Positions 53,174 through 61,686 are shown, counted from the first letter of the stretch. The stretch is 64,000 bases of DNA from Sporisorium sorghi (GCA_023212695.1 JALCCG010000014.1:62001-126000), one strand, 5' to 3'. The notes: generated by a model from the letters alone, not told the origin. Translations and numbers: made by a program.

Positions 53174-55498
53174 ATGATGCTTTCACATTTACGCAGGTGC
53201 GGGCTCTTGTTTCTGGCGGCAGTTCTGATGGCTACAATTGGTGTTCCAATCCCCCATGCTCAGGCCGCTGCATTGATTACGTTGGATTCTCATCAGGACG
53301 GGCAAACGCTGCAGCCGGGTGTGACTGAGTTATTCGGAACCTACTCCGGTGTATATGATCTCCAGCTCATCGTTAACGGTGAATGGGTAACGGACGTTCA
53401 GATGGATGATCCCAATGGGGATGACAGCGGGTCCTGGTCTTACTCACTCGATACAAGTCAGCTGGATGGCTCGGTCGAGATTGTCCTTAAAGCAAACGAC
53501 GCGGTAACACGATATGGCATCTGGTCTCCTTGGATCCACCTTAACATCGATAATCCTGCGGCTCATATTCCGGAAGTTCAGATTACCAGCCCTGCTGAGT
53601 TTACACAGCAGAACGACACCATTGAGGTTGGCATATCAGCCGAGGGTAAAAACCCGATAGCCCTGGTTGAGCTCCGCATCGACGGCGGCGTATGGATGCA
53701 AATTCCTTCTGCACATAATGGATACACATACGAATTTGACACGTGTCCATCCCCGCATCAGGTTCACAGCCTGGAAGCCCGCGCCACCGATACGTATGGC
53801 AATACAGGCTATAGCTTAACGGTTTATGCAAGTTCCGGTAATCCATTACCCATTAACGAAGGTGATAATTCTGCTGCTGTTACCGATGCCGTGTATCCTG
53901 AAACGGTAACAAGCACCACCTATGGTCCTGAGCCGCTGCCGGATCAGGACCGTGCAATCTGGATCTGGGAGAATGCCTCCTATCCCCTGGTGCTGAATCC
54001 GAATTCGCGAAGCGTGCTCTCTTCTATGGCCAAGGATACAACGACGTTTAATCAACGACCGATTACGACCCTTTATTTAGCTGTAGGTAAATATAACGGA
54101 GCTGCCATGCTGGAGGATTACCGAGGCGAGGTTCAACAATTCGTAGAATGGGCACACGGCGAAGGTTTCTATGTTCAAGCATTAATCGCCGGCGGCACCA
54201 CTCCACCTTATTTCGGAGCGTATAGTCGTTATCATCCTCATGCCGTCAAGGAATTCGAGCAAATCTTGAATTACAACCTGGCTTCCCCCGAATTGGCCCG
54301 CTTTGATGGCGTAAACGTGGATACGGAGCCGTATATCCTGCCCGATTTCAAAACGGCAAAACCTTCCGTCCAAATGCAATACCTGGATATGCTGAAACTA
54401 CTGATGGAACGCAAGCAGGCATCTGGACTCACCTTGTCCGTCGGCGCGGCCATTCCAAGATGGTACGACACCTCCGCCGATGCCAGCAATATCGCATGGA
54501 ACGGAGGAACCAAATGGCTCTCTGAGCATGTTCAGGACACGGTGGACTACATCTCGATTATGGATTACCGCGATCAGGCGGAGGGCAGTGCGGGCATTAT
54601 TGCGCAAGCGCTGAATGAGCTGGCCTATGCCAATGCGATTGGCAAACCGAAATCGGTTGTGATCGGGGTTGAGACAAAAGATATCGCGGATGGCGGAGAT
54701 CCTGAGACCATCAGCTTTCATGAAGAAGGACGCATCTACATGGAACAGGAGTTAAACAAGGCGTACAACGCTTTTCAGAACGACCCGGCGTTTGGAGGAA
54801 TCGCCCTCCATCATTACTCGTCCATCGTTGATTTTCCAAGCGAGTGGGGACCGGGCGGCTACACATGGCAGCCTCCTTCGGATCAAGAACCGCCGAGTAC
54901 GGTCAGCGGGGCAGAAGCAGTTACTTTTGATTTTCAACGGATTAACATATCCTACGATATGGCAACGGATAACTCTGCCGTGAATGAGTATCGTGTCTAC
55001 AGGGGAACCGATGCCGCTTTTAACATTGGGCCGGATACTTACGCAGGGACTTCGAAAGGGCTCAATTACACAGATACGGGGCTCCTGCCGGATACGACCT
55101 ATTATTATAAAATCACGGCCGTGGATATTAGCGGCAATGAAGGAGCCCCCAGCGCAGCGACCACCGCAACGACGGCTCCCTCCGCGATGAAACCCATGGT
55201 CATCGACCACATGACCATCGTCTATTCCGCCGGTACGGCCAAAGTAACCGTGAAGATGGTGGATATGGAAACAAGACTGCCGGTAACCGCCAAAATCAGC
55301 GGACGCTTCACTCATATGGCCGGCAAGTACGTGAATGCCGCGGCGAATGCGGCTGGCGTGTTCCAATCCCAATCCGAATCGGTCCCCGTATCCCGAGGCC
55401 AGATCGGCTTCCTGCCGCGGCGAATCATGGCAGACTCCTATTATTGGGCCAGCGCCTACGATCAGCTTCCATACCCGAGGGTGATATGGGGGCCTTGA
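53174..55498 (+). CDS. Large secreted multidomain protein with a TIM-barrel glycosidase-like core
   Basis: 774 residues from the ATG at 53174, with AAGGATG eight bases upstream. There is a signal peptide (about 1-31, cleavage after PHAQA). Two immunoglobulin-like modules follow (about 33-125 and 130-220). A central alpha/beta barrel (about 255-560) contains FDGVNVDTEPY and VDYISIMDYRDQA, recalling the acidic catalytic strands of GH18-like barrels. A fibronectin III module (about 570-665: VSGAEAVTFDF...YYYKITAVDISGNEG) precedes a C-terminal beta-rich domain of unknown type. Probably a secreted carbohydrate-acting or binding protein. The reaction is unproven. A strong terminator follows. Confidence 0.75.
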   Translation: MMLSHLRRCGLLFLAAVLMATIGVPIPHAQAAALITLDSHQDGQTLQPGVTELFGTYSGVYDLQLIVNGEWVTDVQMDDPNGDDSGSWSYSLDTSQLDGSVEIVLKANDAVTRYGIWSPWIHLNIDNPAAHIPEVQITSPAEFTQQNDTIEVGISAEGKNPIALVELRIDGGVWMQIPSAHNGYTYEFDTCPSPHQVHSLEARATDTYGNTGYSLTVYASSGNPLPINEGDNSAAVTDAVYPETVTSTTYGPEPLPDQDRAIWIWENASYPLVLNPNSRSVLSSMAKDTTTFNQRPITTLYLAVGKYNGAAMLEDYRGEVQQFVEWAHGEGFYVQALIAGGTTPPYFGAYSRYHPHAVKEFEQILNYNLASPELARFDGVNVDTEPYILPDFKTAKPSVQMQYLDMLKLLMERKQASGLTLSVGAAIPRWYDTSADASNIAWNGGTKWLSEHVQDTVDYISIMDYRDQAEGSAGIIAQALNELAYANAIGKPKSVVIGVETKDIADGGDPETISFHEEGRIYMEQELNKAYNAFQNDPAFGGIALHHYSSIVDFPSEWGPGGYTWQPPSDQEPPSTVSGAEAVTFDFQRINISYDMATDNSAVNEYRVYRGTDAAFNIGPDTYAGTSKGLNYTDTGLLPDTTYYYKITAVDISGNEGAPSAATTATTAPSAMKPMVIDHMTIVYSAGTAKVTVKMVDMETRLPVTAKISGRFTHMAGKYVNAAANAAGVFQSQSESVPVSRGQIGFLPRRIMADSYYWASAYDQLPYPRVIWGP

Positions 55499-55504
55499 TA
55501 CAAA

Positions 55505-55534
55505 AAACCGCCCGGGCATAAGCTCGGGCGGTTT
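55505..55534 (+). terminator. Terminator of the secreted-protein gene
   Basis: A 13-bp stem (55505-55517 with 55522-55534, one mismatch) and a 4-base loop begin 7 bases after the stop. Only three T follow. Confidence 0.75.
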
Positions 55535-55982
55535 GGCATATTCACATTTGTATCGTGGATGAGAATATCGTGACATCATAGGGGCATAGTTGAACGCAGC
55601 AGCACATCCACTTTTTCGTCAACAGATACAGACCCAATAAGCCTCGTGCAATTACCGAATAATTCCTCCACTCTGATCGGGTCGTACTAATTCAAATCTT
55701 TGTTTTGTAATCCATCACTACGCATGCGGATCATACTTCCGATCCCTGTTGCCCCCAGATTTCTGATTATCCTATGATATGGTTGAAAACCGGGGACAAA
55801 GGGGACCGCTTTCGCTTCTCCAGCATGATTCCGCCTTCTTCGATGAAGTACAAATATCTTCACATGAAACATTGGATTATTATCCGCATATAGATAATTT
55901 CTGACAAGGCTGTTCACTAATATTCCCTTTTTAAAATCAATCTTTGTATTTTTCGGGTACATATTCTATGTTGATAAGGTTT
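55535..55982. other. Gene-poor gap, possibly carrying a gene remnant
   Basis: No convincing complete gene. On the minus strand an open frame from 55686 to a stop at 55576 reads like the tail of a real protein (DPIRVEELFGNCTRLIG, VDEKVDVLLRS), with stops directly before it. This is probably the 3' remnant of a deleted gene that I cannot name. The adjoining 91-residue frame at 55687-55962 has no ribosome binding site or family and is not called. Confidence 0.35.
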
Positions 55983-57014
55983 TTAATCAAATTTTATCGA
56001 TATATTCCTCATTTCATAAATTTTTTGCAAGGTATCAAGGTGCATGGATTTATCCTCGGGCGACTCCGCGGAAGTATACCATTCCACAAGCCTGTATCCG
56101 AACATAGTAAGGATTAGTTCATGGACACAATGATCGGTGATATGGGACACATCCACATATTCCGAAAAACCCCTGTAATAAGCCGGAATGCATTTTTGGT
56201 AGTATTCAACCATATGACAGACGTCTGCTTCGTCCGCTATTAAACTCGCAATGTCCTCGCCCATGTACCCCCATCCAGCGGTATCCCAGTCAATCAGTGC
56301 GATTTTCCTGTCCGAGCAGAATAGGTTTGCCACCCAAAAATCTCTGTGGCAAAACACGATTGGCAGCTGCTCTATGCGACTAAATATTTCGTCCGCATGG
56401 CTATCTACGTCTATGAGCATTTTACATAGATGTTTCGGAATTTCGCAGTCGTCGGAGCGTATATAATCATACAAAACTTTCCACGACTGATACCGCAGAT
56501 AGGAGCTTTTTACGAAGTCAACCTCGCTTACATTGATCAGATTCAGTGATACATCCGATTGCTTAGCATATAGCTTGCCTTGAAACCGCCCCAATTCCTC
56601 GGCTGCACGTTCATACATTTCGGGGGTTAGATTTAAGCCTGACACCCCATCAATATATTCCATCCATAACTGTATCTCATCACCGTTCATTTCCCCGTAA
56701 TAACATTCTGGCCAGCGGAGAGAATCCGTGAAAAACTTTGCGAAATCCGATATATAGAGGTCGTATTCCCTGCGCCATGAATCAGGGTCGCCGTGGCGTT
56801 CCCATTTTTTCTGTGTTTTCCACACCACCTTATACGGCACACTCTCGCCATCGAAGGTTTCAGCCATCCCCGTTACAAGCCTAACATCCCCTAATGTCCC
56901 GCCTTGCAGCTCTTTAAGTTGAAAATCTGCGCGGACTACCGTCTTGTCGAGCATTTTACTCAAAACAAGCACCAGTATTTGGGGATTTACGAATTTTTCA
57001 TCATGGTTGTTCAT
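55983..57014 (-). CDS. APH-family phosphotransferase behind an attenuator-like leader
   Basis: 343 residues with the aminoglycoside/choline-kinase fold. The nucleotide-binding strand is GGTLGDVRLVTG with a following lysine (VVWKTQKKW). The catalytic loop FCHRDFWVANLF (about residue 218-229) gives the Asp and Asn. The metal-binding Asp is in ALIDWDTAGWGYMGEDIASL. The N-terminus and the acceptor region are not close to any resistance enzyme I can name. It follows a 48-codon frame by 23 bases. Both lie downstream of a leader peptide and two terminators, an arrangement typical of genes induced by ribosome-targeting antibiotics. Confidence 0.8.
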   Translation of the reverse strand: MNNHDEKFVNPQILVLVLSKMLDKTVVRADFQLKELQGGTLGDVRLVTGMAETFDGESVPYKVVWKTQKKWERHGDPDSWRREYDLYISDFAKFFTDSLRWPECYYGEMNGDEIQLWMEYIDGVSGLNLTPEMYERAAEELGRFQGKLYAKQSDVSLNLINVSEVDFVKSSYLRYQSWKVLYDYIRSDDCEIPKHLCKMLIDVDSHADEIFSRIEQLPIVFCHRDFWVANLFCSDRKIALIDWDTAGWGYMGEDIASLIADEADVCHMVEYYQKCIPAYYRGFSEYVDVSHITDHCVHELILTMFGYRLVEWYTSAESPEDKSMHLDTLQKIYEMRNISIKFD

Positions 57015-57037
57015 TTAATTGTAGCCTCCCTTTACCC

Positions 57038-57184
57038 TTATGTCGCATGGCAATCGCCTTTTGCCACGCGAGGCAGCAATTTGACAATGCGCGAAACTCG
57101 CTGAAGTTCCGTAACCCTTCCGGGTATTACACCTATCGGCAGCGGTTCCGCTTCGATATAGGCGTATGGTTTCAAATCAGTCAT
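57038..57184 (-). CDS. Small 48-residue protein upstream of the phosphotransferase
   Basis: 48 codons starting at the ATG at 57184, with GGAGGGG nine bases upstream, a better site than that of the phosphotransferase itself. The product (MTDLKPYAYIEAEPLPIGV at its start) is soluble, mixed in charge and unrecognised. It lies after the second leader hairpin and 23 bases before the phosphotransferase start. It might be a second regulatory or coupling frame, or a small partner protein. Confidence 0.45.
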   Translation of the reverse strand: MTDLKPYAYIEAEPLPIGVIPGRVTELQRVSRIVKLLPRVAKGDCHAT

Positions 57185-57227
57185 TGAACCGATCCCCTCC
57201 TATAAAATCAGAGTTGTTTTCGGGCAT

Positions 57228-57274
57228 AAAAATACCGCGAACACGCAGCCTCCTAAGAAGCTGCTGTTTCGCGG
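57228..57274 (-). terminator. Second leader hairpin (T2) of the phosphotransferase operon
   Basis: CCGCGAA (57274-57268) pairs with TTCGCGG (57241-57235), with an inner GCAGC/GCTGC helix. TATTTTTA follows on the minus strand (57234-57227). The AACAGCAG part of its left arm (57268-57261) can alternatively pair with CTGCTGTT at 57342-57335. Confidence 0.65.
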
Positions 57275-57301
57275 CGAAAAGCCAAAAGTCGGCTTATAAT
57301 C

Positions 57302-57330
57302 AAAAAGGGATACGACCGTCATCGTATCCC
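57302..57330 (-). terminator. First leader terminator (T1) of the phosphotransferase operon
   Basis: GGGATACGA/TCGTATCCC, a perfect 9-bp stem with a 6-base loop and a T5 tail on the minus strand. It lies between the leader peptide frame and the first downstream gene, so transcripts must read through it to express the phosphotransferase. Confidence 0.85.
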
Positions 57331-57366
57331 GCTTAACAGCAGTATTCACGAAAGGTTACTGATTAC

Positions 57367-57469
57367 GGCATAGTAACAAAACACGGTGGTGTTCCCGATG
57401 GTTCTCATTCCAAGCTATAATCAAGATTGGAACTTACTATGCCTGATATTCGGTTAAGGGAAAACCACC
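57367..57469 (-). promoter_or_regulatory. Mutually exclusive stems in the leader RNA (attenuator-like)
   Basis: Segment A (57469-57458, inside the leader peptide codons) pairs with A' (57396-57385) at 11 of 12 positions. Segment B GGCATAGTAA (57443-57434) pairs perfectly with B' TTACTATGCC (57376-57367). A-A' and B-B' cross each other and cannot both form as simple helices. A small inner hairpin TTCCAA/TTGGAA (57432-57408) sits between. B' can also pair with AGTAAC just downstream. Confidence 0.65.
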
Positions 57470-57489
57470 ATTACCATATTAGCAGTCAT
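57454..57489 (-). CDS. Leader peptide, 11 codons
   Basis: A short frame encoding MTANMVMVVFP, with AAAGGAG nine bases upstream, one of the best ribosome binding sites in this region. Its last codons form segment A of the alternative stems. A ribosome stalled here would mask A and free A', changing which stems form before T1 and T2. Leader peptides of this size precede many inducible antibiotic-resistance genes in Firmicutes. Confidence 0.6.
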   Translation of the reverse strand: MTANMVMVVFP

Positions 57490-57677
57490 TTAAAACATCT
57501 CCTTTCATAAGAAACAAGAATTGAAATGCCCTTACACATCCATAGTTTGGCATAATCACTTACGGTTACTCAATGTAAAATATAAATATAAACAAACTTT
57601 ATTTGGTAAGCTGCTCTCCAACAAGTTCGAACCTTCATCGAAGAACCGCATACACACAGCGAAAATCCTGACATTTT

Positions 57678-58286
57678 TCAAATATCAATTTCCGCATCCA
57701 TAAAATATCGGCCCGTTACGCCACTGATCACTTTATGGAGTTCACCCATCGCTCGTTTCACTTCAACAGGCTCGGTCCACCAATTATCTCTTCTCCCTTT
57801 GGCACGATGGTCCGGGCTCCAGACAAACTCATACCAAGGCGGCATGAAGGTCTTGAGCAGGAGCTGGCATCGGCGCATATGACTGGGCGCACTGACAAAC
57901 AACAACCGCTGGATTTGCTGTAATCCAAGGGCCCGGTCGAGTACGATCAGGGAAGCTATCACATTCTCTTTGGTATGGTTAGACATCGTTTCAATGAAGA
58001 TGGACTCCGGTGGAACGCCCATCTTCACGGCTTCATCTCGCATCATGGTCGCCTCTGGTTGATCCCATTCACCGAATCGGTCTCCGCCAGCAAATAAAAT
58101 ATAGGGTGCGCGACCATCGTTGTACAGTTCAACCGCTTTCCACACTCGATCCAGATTTTTGCCTCCAAATACAAAGATGATATCTGCCAACTGTGTGCCG
58201 TCATCAACTTCGGATTCCACTCCAAACACCGCTTTGGTAATCTGTTCTCTCGATAATGCCTCTGGTTTCATCTGTGAGATCAGCAT
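57678..58286 (-). CDS. YdcF/DUF218 family protein
   Basis: 202 residues from the ATG at 58286 with GGAGG seven bases upstream. The DUF218 fold is recognisable by IIFVFGGKNLDRVWKAVELY, ILFAGGDRFGEWDQPEATMM, ETMSNHTKENVIASLIVLD and VSAPSHMRRCQLL. No transmembrane segment is present, so this is the soluble YdcF type. Members bind nucleotide cofactors such as S-adenosylmethionine, but the reaction is unknown. Its ribosome binding site lies within the tail of a GNAT remnant. Confidence 0.85.
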   Translation of the reverse strand: MLISQMKPEALSREQITKAVFGVESEVDDGTQLADIIFVFGGKNLDRVWKAVELYNDGRAPYILFAGGDRFGEWDQPEATMMRDEAVKMGVPPESIFIETMSNHTKENVIASLIVLDRALGLQQIQRLLFVSAPSHMRRCQLLLKTFMPPWYEFVWSPDHRAKGRRDNWWTEPVEVKRAMGELHKVISGVTGRYFMDAEIDI

Positions 58287-58676
58287 ACGAGCACCTCCCA
58301 TTTGTTATGTTGATGGCAAACCATGCCTGCTATATCTGTTGCATTTCCCTTTCCCCAGTACTCTTCACCAATCCAATAAGCAATTTCACCATTATCATAG
58401 CGCTGATAATTAGTTAATGCGATCGCACCATATACCGTCCCTGTTTGCCTGTCACAAACAGCAAATTCATATGACTTATCCGCATCAATTTTGTATATGA
58501 TGTTCTATCCATGACAAAGCACAATCAAGTATATAAGGGTATGGCAGCGTGAGTGTGCTTTTATATATATTGTAGTTATTGCATAGCCTGACAACTGTTT
58601 CAGCATCCGATTCCCTGAATAAGCGAAGCAATAATCTCTCCGTCGTCATCGTTTTATTGATCTCGTCATATATCAT
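58280..58676 (-). pseudogene. GNAT acetyltransferase remnant, frameshifted and truncated
   Basis: The first 63 codons from the ATG at 58676 give a good GNAT start (MTTERLLLRLFRESDAETVV, ALSWIEHHIQ). A stop then follows a CAAAATTGA stretch near 58494-58486. In another frame the protein continues as IDADKSYEFAVCDRQTG and YWIGEEYWGKGNATDIA. After that the conserved C-terminal third is missing and the sequence runs into the ydcF start. So there is one frameshift in an A run plus a C-terminal deletion. Confidence 0.75.
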
Positions 58677-58812
58677 TTCACTTCGCCTCTTTCATAAAAA
58701 AGTATTGAACTGCCCTGGATCCCGGTCGTCACTCTCTATTGTCACTCGCTCCTCGGCGCAATACTGGTTATTTTCGCCTATCATACCATAATCATCTATG
58801 GCTAAACATGAC

Positions 58813-58840
58813 AAAAAAGGCCGGATTTCTCATCCCGACC
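58813..58840 (-). terminator. Intrinsic terminator of the SPL-type gene
   Basis: GGTCGGGAT/ATCCGGCC stem (one bulge) with a T6 tail on the minus strand, about 80 bases after the stop. The rest of 58677-58917 is featureless. Confidence 0.75.
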
Positions 58841-58917
58841 AAACAGATAATTTCTATGATCTTACAAACTAGCGAATCCACGAAGCCATCACCCGCAGAC
58901 TCGCCAACCCCGGCCTC

Positions 58918-59745
58918 TTAAGGCTCAAACCCCTGTTGGCTCACGAATAACTGCTCCTTCGGAAACGCCTGGCTAAACCGATCATAAACGATCTGATAGG
59001 CAGCTGGATCGTACCATTCCTCAAGTCCAAGCTCTTCATACAGCACCTGAACAGGCAGCCTCTTCGTCCGTTTCCCGCCGCTGCCGTCGCCCATGAAATA
59101 ATCGTCGATGCACACGCGATTCACAAGCGGCCGCAGGATCTCGGGAAAAGCCGCCGTGCTCGGAAGCACGGGAGCGATCGCTGCCTGAGTGGGAATCCCA
59201 GCGTCTCTCAGCAGCTCGAGTGTTTTCAGTCTGGCTTGGACCGGCGGTGCAGATGGCGTAAAATGCTTGCGGATGTCCTCACGGTCGGTCTCAACCGTCA
59301 TGCTGACCCGCACCCGATCTCCTAACTGCTGCAGCAGATCGATATCCCGCCGGACTAAGGGACTTCGTGTCTGCACGAACAGGAAATCCGGCGGTTCGCC
59401 GACCATGACCTCAAGCAGCGCGCGAGTTACTTGTTCCTTGGCCTCGACCGGCTGATACGGATCGGTGCTGGAAGACATGAAGATCGTAACGGGCCCCTTC
59501 GTTTTGGCACGTTTCAGTTCTTTGCGCAGAATGGCTGCAGATTCCAGCTTAACGTCAACCCAGCTGCCCCACTCCCCATTGCGAAAGATCGATACCGGCA
59601 TTTGCCGGACATAACAATAAGAACAAGCGAAGGTACAGCCTGTGTACGGATTTAAAGTATGGCTGTATCCGTTCAGAAATCCCGTTCCTTTATTCAACAG
59701 GGTCTTGGGGGTCTTATAGAGCACTTCACTTTTAATATCAAACAC
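58918..59745 (-). CDS. SPL-family radical SAM protein
   Basis: 275 residues if it begins at the GTG at 59745. The radical SAM cluster motif is CTFACSYCYV (Cys-x3-Cys-x2-Cys, about residues 37-44), followed by MSSSTDPYQPVEAKEQVTR and LFVQTRSPLVRRDIDLL. These are typical of the spore photoproduct lyase-like family, but this is the widespread Rv2578c-like branch, not SplB itself. An extended -10 (TGGTATAAT, minus strand, -10 at 59772-59767) lies inside the longer open frame, so starts upstream of about 59760 are unlikely. The substrate is unknown. A location beside DNA-repair genes fits a nucleic acid role. Confidence 0.8.
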   Translation of the reverse strand: MFDIKSEVLYKTPKTLLNKGTGFLNGYSHTLNPYTGCTFACSYCYVRQMPVSIFRNGEWGSWVDVKLESAAILRKELKRAKTKGPVTIFMSSSTDPYQPVEAKEQVTRALLEVMVGEPPDFLFVQTRSPLVRRDIDLLQQLGDRVRVSMTVETDREDIRKHFTPSAPPVQARLKTLELLRDAGIPTQAAIAPVLPSTAAFPEILRPLVNRVCIDDYFMGDGSGGKRTKRLPVQVLYEELGLEEWYDPAAYQIVYDRFSQAFPKEQLFVSQQGFEP

Positions 59746-59825
59746 CCCGTTTCTGCACTTTCTTCTATTATACCATGTCTCTCCAGGCATCCTGGCCGGG
59801 GAATCCACCCCACTTATGAACCCTT

Positions 59826-60539
59826 TTACTTCGCATCATGAAAAATAATCCCTAGGCTGTACCTGGTCCCTGCCGTGATGGTGCTAACGCCGTGCCGCAG
59901 CGTGGTTCGGTAATACCCTCGGGTCCCCTGAACGGGCCGATGGTTGGTCGGAAAAATCAGTCCCGCGCCCTGTTCCAAAGTAATGACATGCCCCCGGCTC
60001 TGTGCCCGCGGCCGCTGTTCAACCAACAGAAACTCTCCGCCCGCGTAATCGACTTCCTTCTCATTCAGAACGAATACCACTTGGAACGGGAAGAATTCAT
60101 CTCCATACAAATCCTGATGCAGACAGTTGTAGCCGCCCTTCTCATATTTCAAAATGAGCGGTGTAGAGCGCCCCTGCCCTTGCGAATGGCACATCTCAAG
60201 GAACTCAGCCAAGGTCCCAGGGTACCGCTCCTCGCTTCCCAGCTGCGTCAGCCAGCGGTTGGCTGTCAGTGCAAGCTCAGGATAGAAGCCTTCCCGAAGC
60301 TGTTGCAGGAGTCCTGGCAGCGGGGCCTGATAGTACTTGTACTCCCCAACCCCAAAGCGGTGTCTAGCCATGTTAATGGTATTGCGAAACCGCTCCTCTT
60401 CCGAATAGGTATTTATGATCCCTGTACATTCCTCAGGCAGCAGAAGCTTTGGAATGACAGCATATCCCTGCTCATCCAAAGCTCCCTGTATCCCTTCCCA
60501 ATGTAGTCCCGAGATTCGCTCCTGCAACGATCTAGACAT
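59826..60539 (-). CDS. 2OG-Fe(II) oxygenase of the predicted nucleic-acid-modifying type (PF09859-like)
   Basis: 237 residues. The iron and 2-oxoglutarate ligands are visible: H141 and D143 in NCLHQDLYGDEFFPFQ, H216 in TTLRHGVST, and R226 in AGTRYSLGIIF. GGEFLLVEQRPR is another signature of the Oxygenase-NA (DUF2086) family, predicted from comparative genomics to act on nucleic acids. It overlaps the end of the methyltransferase gene by 8 bases and is thus the third gene of the ada operon, in the place AlkB holds in proteobacteria. An oxidative DNA-demethylase role is plausible but inferred. Confidence 0.82.
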   Translation of the reverse strand: MSRSLQERISGLHWEGIQGALDEQGYAVIPKLLLPEECTGIINTYSEEERFRNTINMARHRFGVGEYKYYQAPLPGLLQQLREGFYPELALTANRWLTQLGSEERYPGTLAEFLEMCHSQGQGRSTPLILKYEKGGYNCLHQDLYGDEFFPFQVVFVLNEKEVDYAGGEFLLVEQRPRAQSRGHVITLEQGAGLIFPTNHRPVQGTRGYYRTTLRHGVSTITAGTRYSLGIIFHDAK

Positions 60540-61080
60540 ACTCCGCGGTCTCCTTCACCGGGACACGCCCGCGCTCCAGCTGAAGCAGCCAGGTCTTCAT
60601 CTCAAGCCCTCCGCGATAACCGGTCAAAGCCCCGCTCTTGCCAATTACCCGGTGGCACGGCACGGTTATAAGCAATGGATTGGCTCCGATAGCCGCTCCA
60701 ACGGCACGAACCGCGGCCGGCTTTCCAATCTGGTTGGCGATGTCCGTATACGTATAGGTCTCGCCATACGGAATATGGCATAACGCATTCCATACAGCCG
60801 ATTGAAAGGCGGTACCTTTGTAATCCATAGGCATTTCGAACCGGTCTCTGTTCCCCTGAAAATACTCGGCTAACTCTTCCGAATATACCTGCATTTTCGC
60901 ATCATCCCGCACAAGCTCGCTGCCAGGGAACCTGGCGTTCACCCAGTCCGCTAACTCTTCTAACGGCTTATCCTGCGAGCCGACATAACATAATCCTTCC
61001 TTCGTAGCCGCCAGATATACATTCCAGTTGTCATGAGTCAGTCGAGTCCAGTAGATTATTGTATTATCGGATTTCATCAT
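60532..61080 (-). CDS. adaB: Methylated-DNA--protein-cysteine methyltransferase
   Basis: 182 residues. The active-site PCHRVI is at residues 141-146 (acceptor Cys 142), preceded by the helix-turn-helix region AVRAVGAAIGANP with the arginine finger, and RGGLEMKTWLLQLE closes the protein. It removes O6-alkyl groups from guanine in a suicide reaction. It overlaps the adaA end by 17 bases. The AdaA/AdaB split into two proteins is characteristic of Bacillus relatives. The start is one of two adjacent ATGs (61080/61077). Confidence 0.92.
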   Translation of the reverse strand: MMKSDNTIIYWTRLTHDNWNVYLAATKEGLCYVGSQDKPLEELADWVNARFPGSELVRDDAKMQVYSEELAEYFQGNRDRFEMPMDYKGTAFQSAVWNALCHIPYGETYTYTDIANQIGKPAAVRAVGAAIGANPLLITVPCHRVIGKSGALTGYRGGLEMKTWLLQLERGRVPVKETAEYV

Positions 61081-61666
61081 GATCCTGCACCTCCATGCTT
61101 GTATTATTCAACACATATTGCCCGCGATAACGGAGTGGAGTAACCCCCGTCTTCTTCTTAAACAAGGTGATAAAATAAGCCGTATTGTCCAAACCCACCT
61201 TATGGCCGATATCCGAAATGGTTAATCCGGAATCCCTAAGGAGCGCCTTGGCTTTGTCCATCCGGTAATCCTGGATGTACTCCATCGGGGTCAACCCTTT
61301 TACGCGTTTAAATATCCGGTGCAGATGATACGGGCTGCCGTGGCTCACATCGGCCAATACATCGAGTGTCAAATGCTCCGTGTAGTGGTTGTCGATATAC
61401 TCCGTAACCAGCTCAATCCATTCATGGTCCGGTAGACGTTCTCCTGTCGGCTTGCACCGTTTGCATGGTCGGAAGCGTTCGGCCCTCGCTTCATCCGGGG
61501 ATTGGAACACGCGCACATTTTCAAATTTCGGGGGTCTGGATTTACAGGATGGCCGGCAGAAAATCCCGGTTGTCTGCACCGCGTAGAAAAACTTGCCGTC
61601 ACTCTCTTTATCATTGCTGATGATGGCCTTCCACTGTGCTTCGGTTGGCTGAATTCGGTTTGCCAC
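61064..61666 (-). CDS. adaA: AdaA methylphosphotriester-sensing transcriptional activator
   Basis: 200 residues, GTG start with GGAGGTGAGG just upstream. The N-terminal zinc domain has the four cysteines C37, C41, C68 and C71 (FCRPSCKSRPP, RPCKRCKP). C37 is the expected methyl acceptor from DNA phosphotriesters. The C-terminal AraC domain has LTLDVLADVSHGSPYHLHR and the following TISDIGHKVGLDNTAYF. Methylated AdaA activates the adaptive-response genes, here probably its own operon and the divergent alkA. The length matches B. subtilis AdaA (about 211). Confidence 0.93.
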   Translation of the reverse strand: MANRIQPTEAQWKAIISNDKESDGKFFYAVQTTGIFCRPSCKSRPPKFENVRVFQSPDEARAERFRPCKRCKPTGERLPDHEWIELVTEYIDNHYTEHLTLDVLADVSHGSPYHLHRIFKRVKGLTPMEYIQDYRMDKAKALLRDSGLTISDIGHKVGLDNTAYFITLFKKKTGVTPLRYRGQYVLNNTSMEVQDHDEIR

Positions 61667-61686
61667 GTTTCCTCACCTCCGCTAAC

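Noticed and set aside
54752..55579. A 275-codon minus-strand frame
   Set aside because: Antisense of the secreted TIM-barrel protein. It has no family likeness and high His/Arg content typical of shadow frames.
55687..55962. A 91-codon minus-strand frame
   Set aside because: No ribosome binding site, no recognisable family and biased composition. It lies in a gap with a probable gene remnant.
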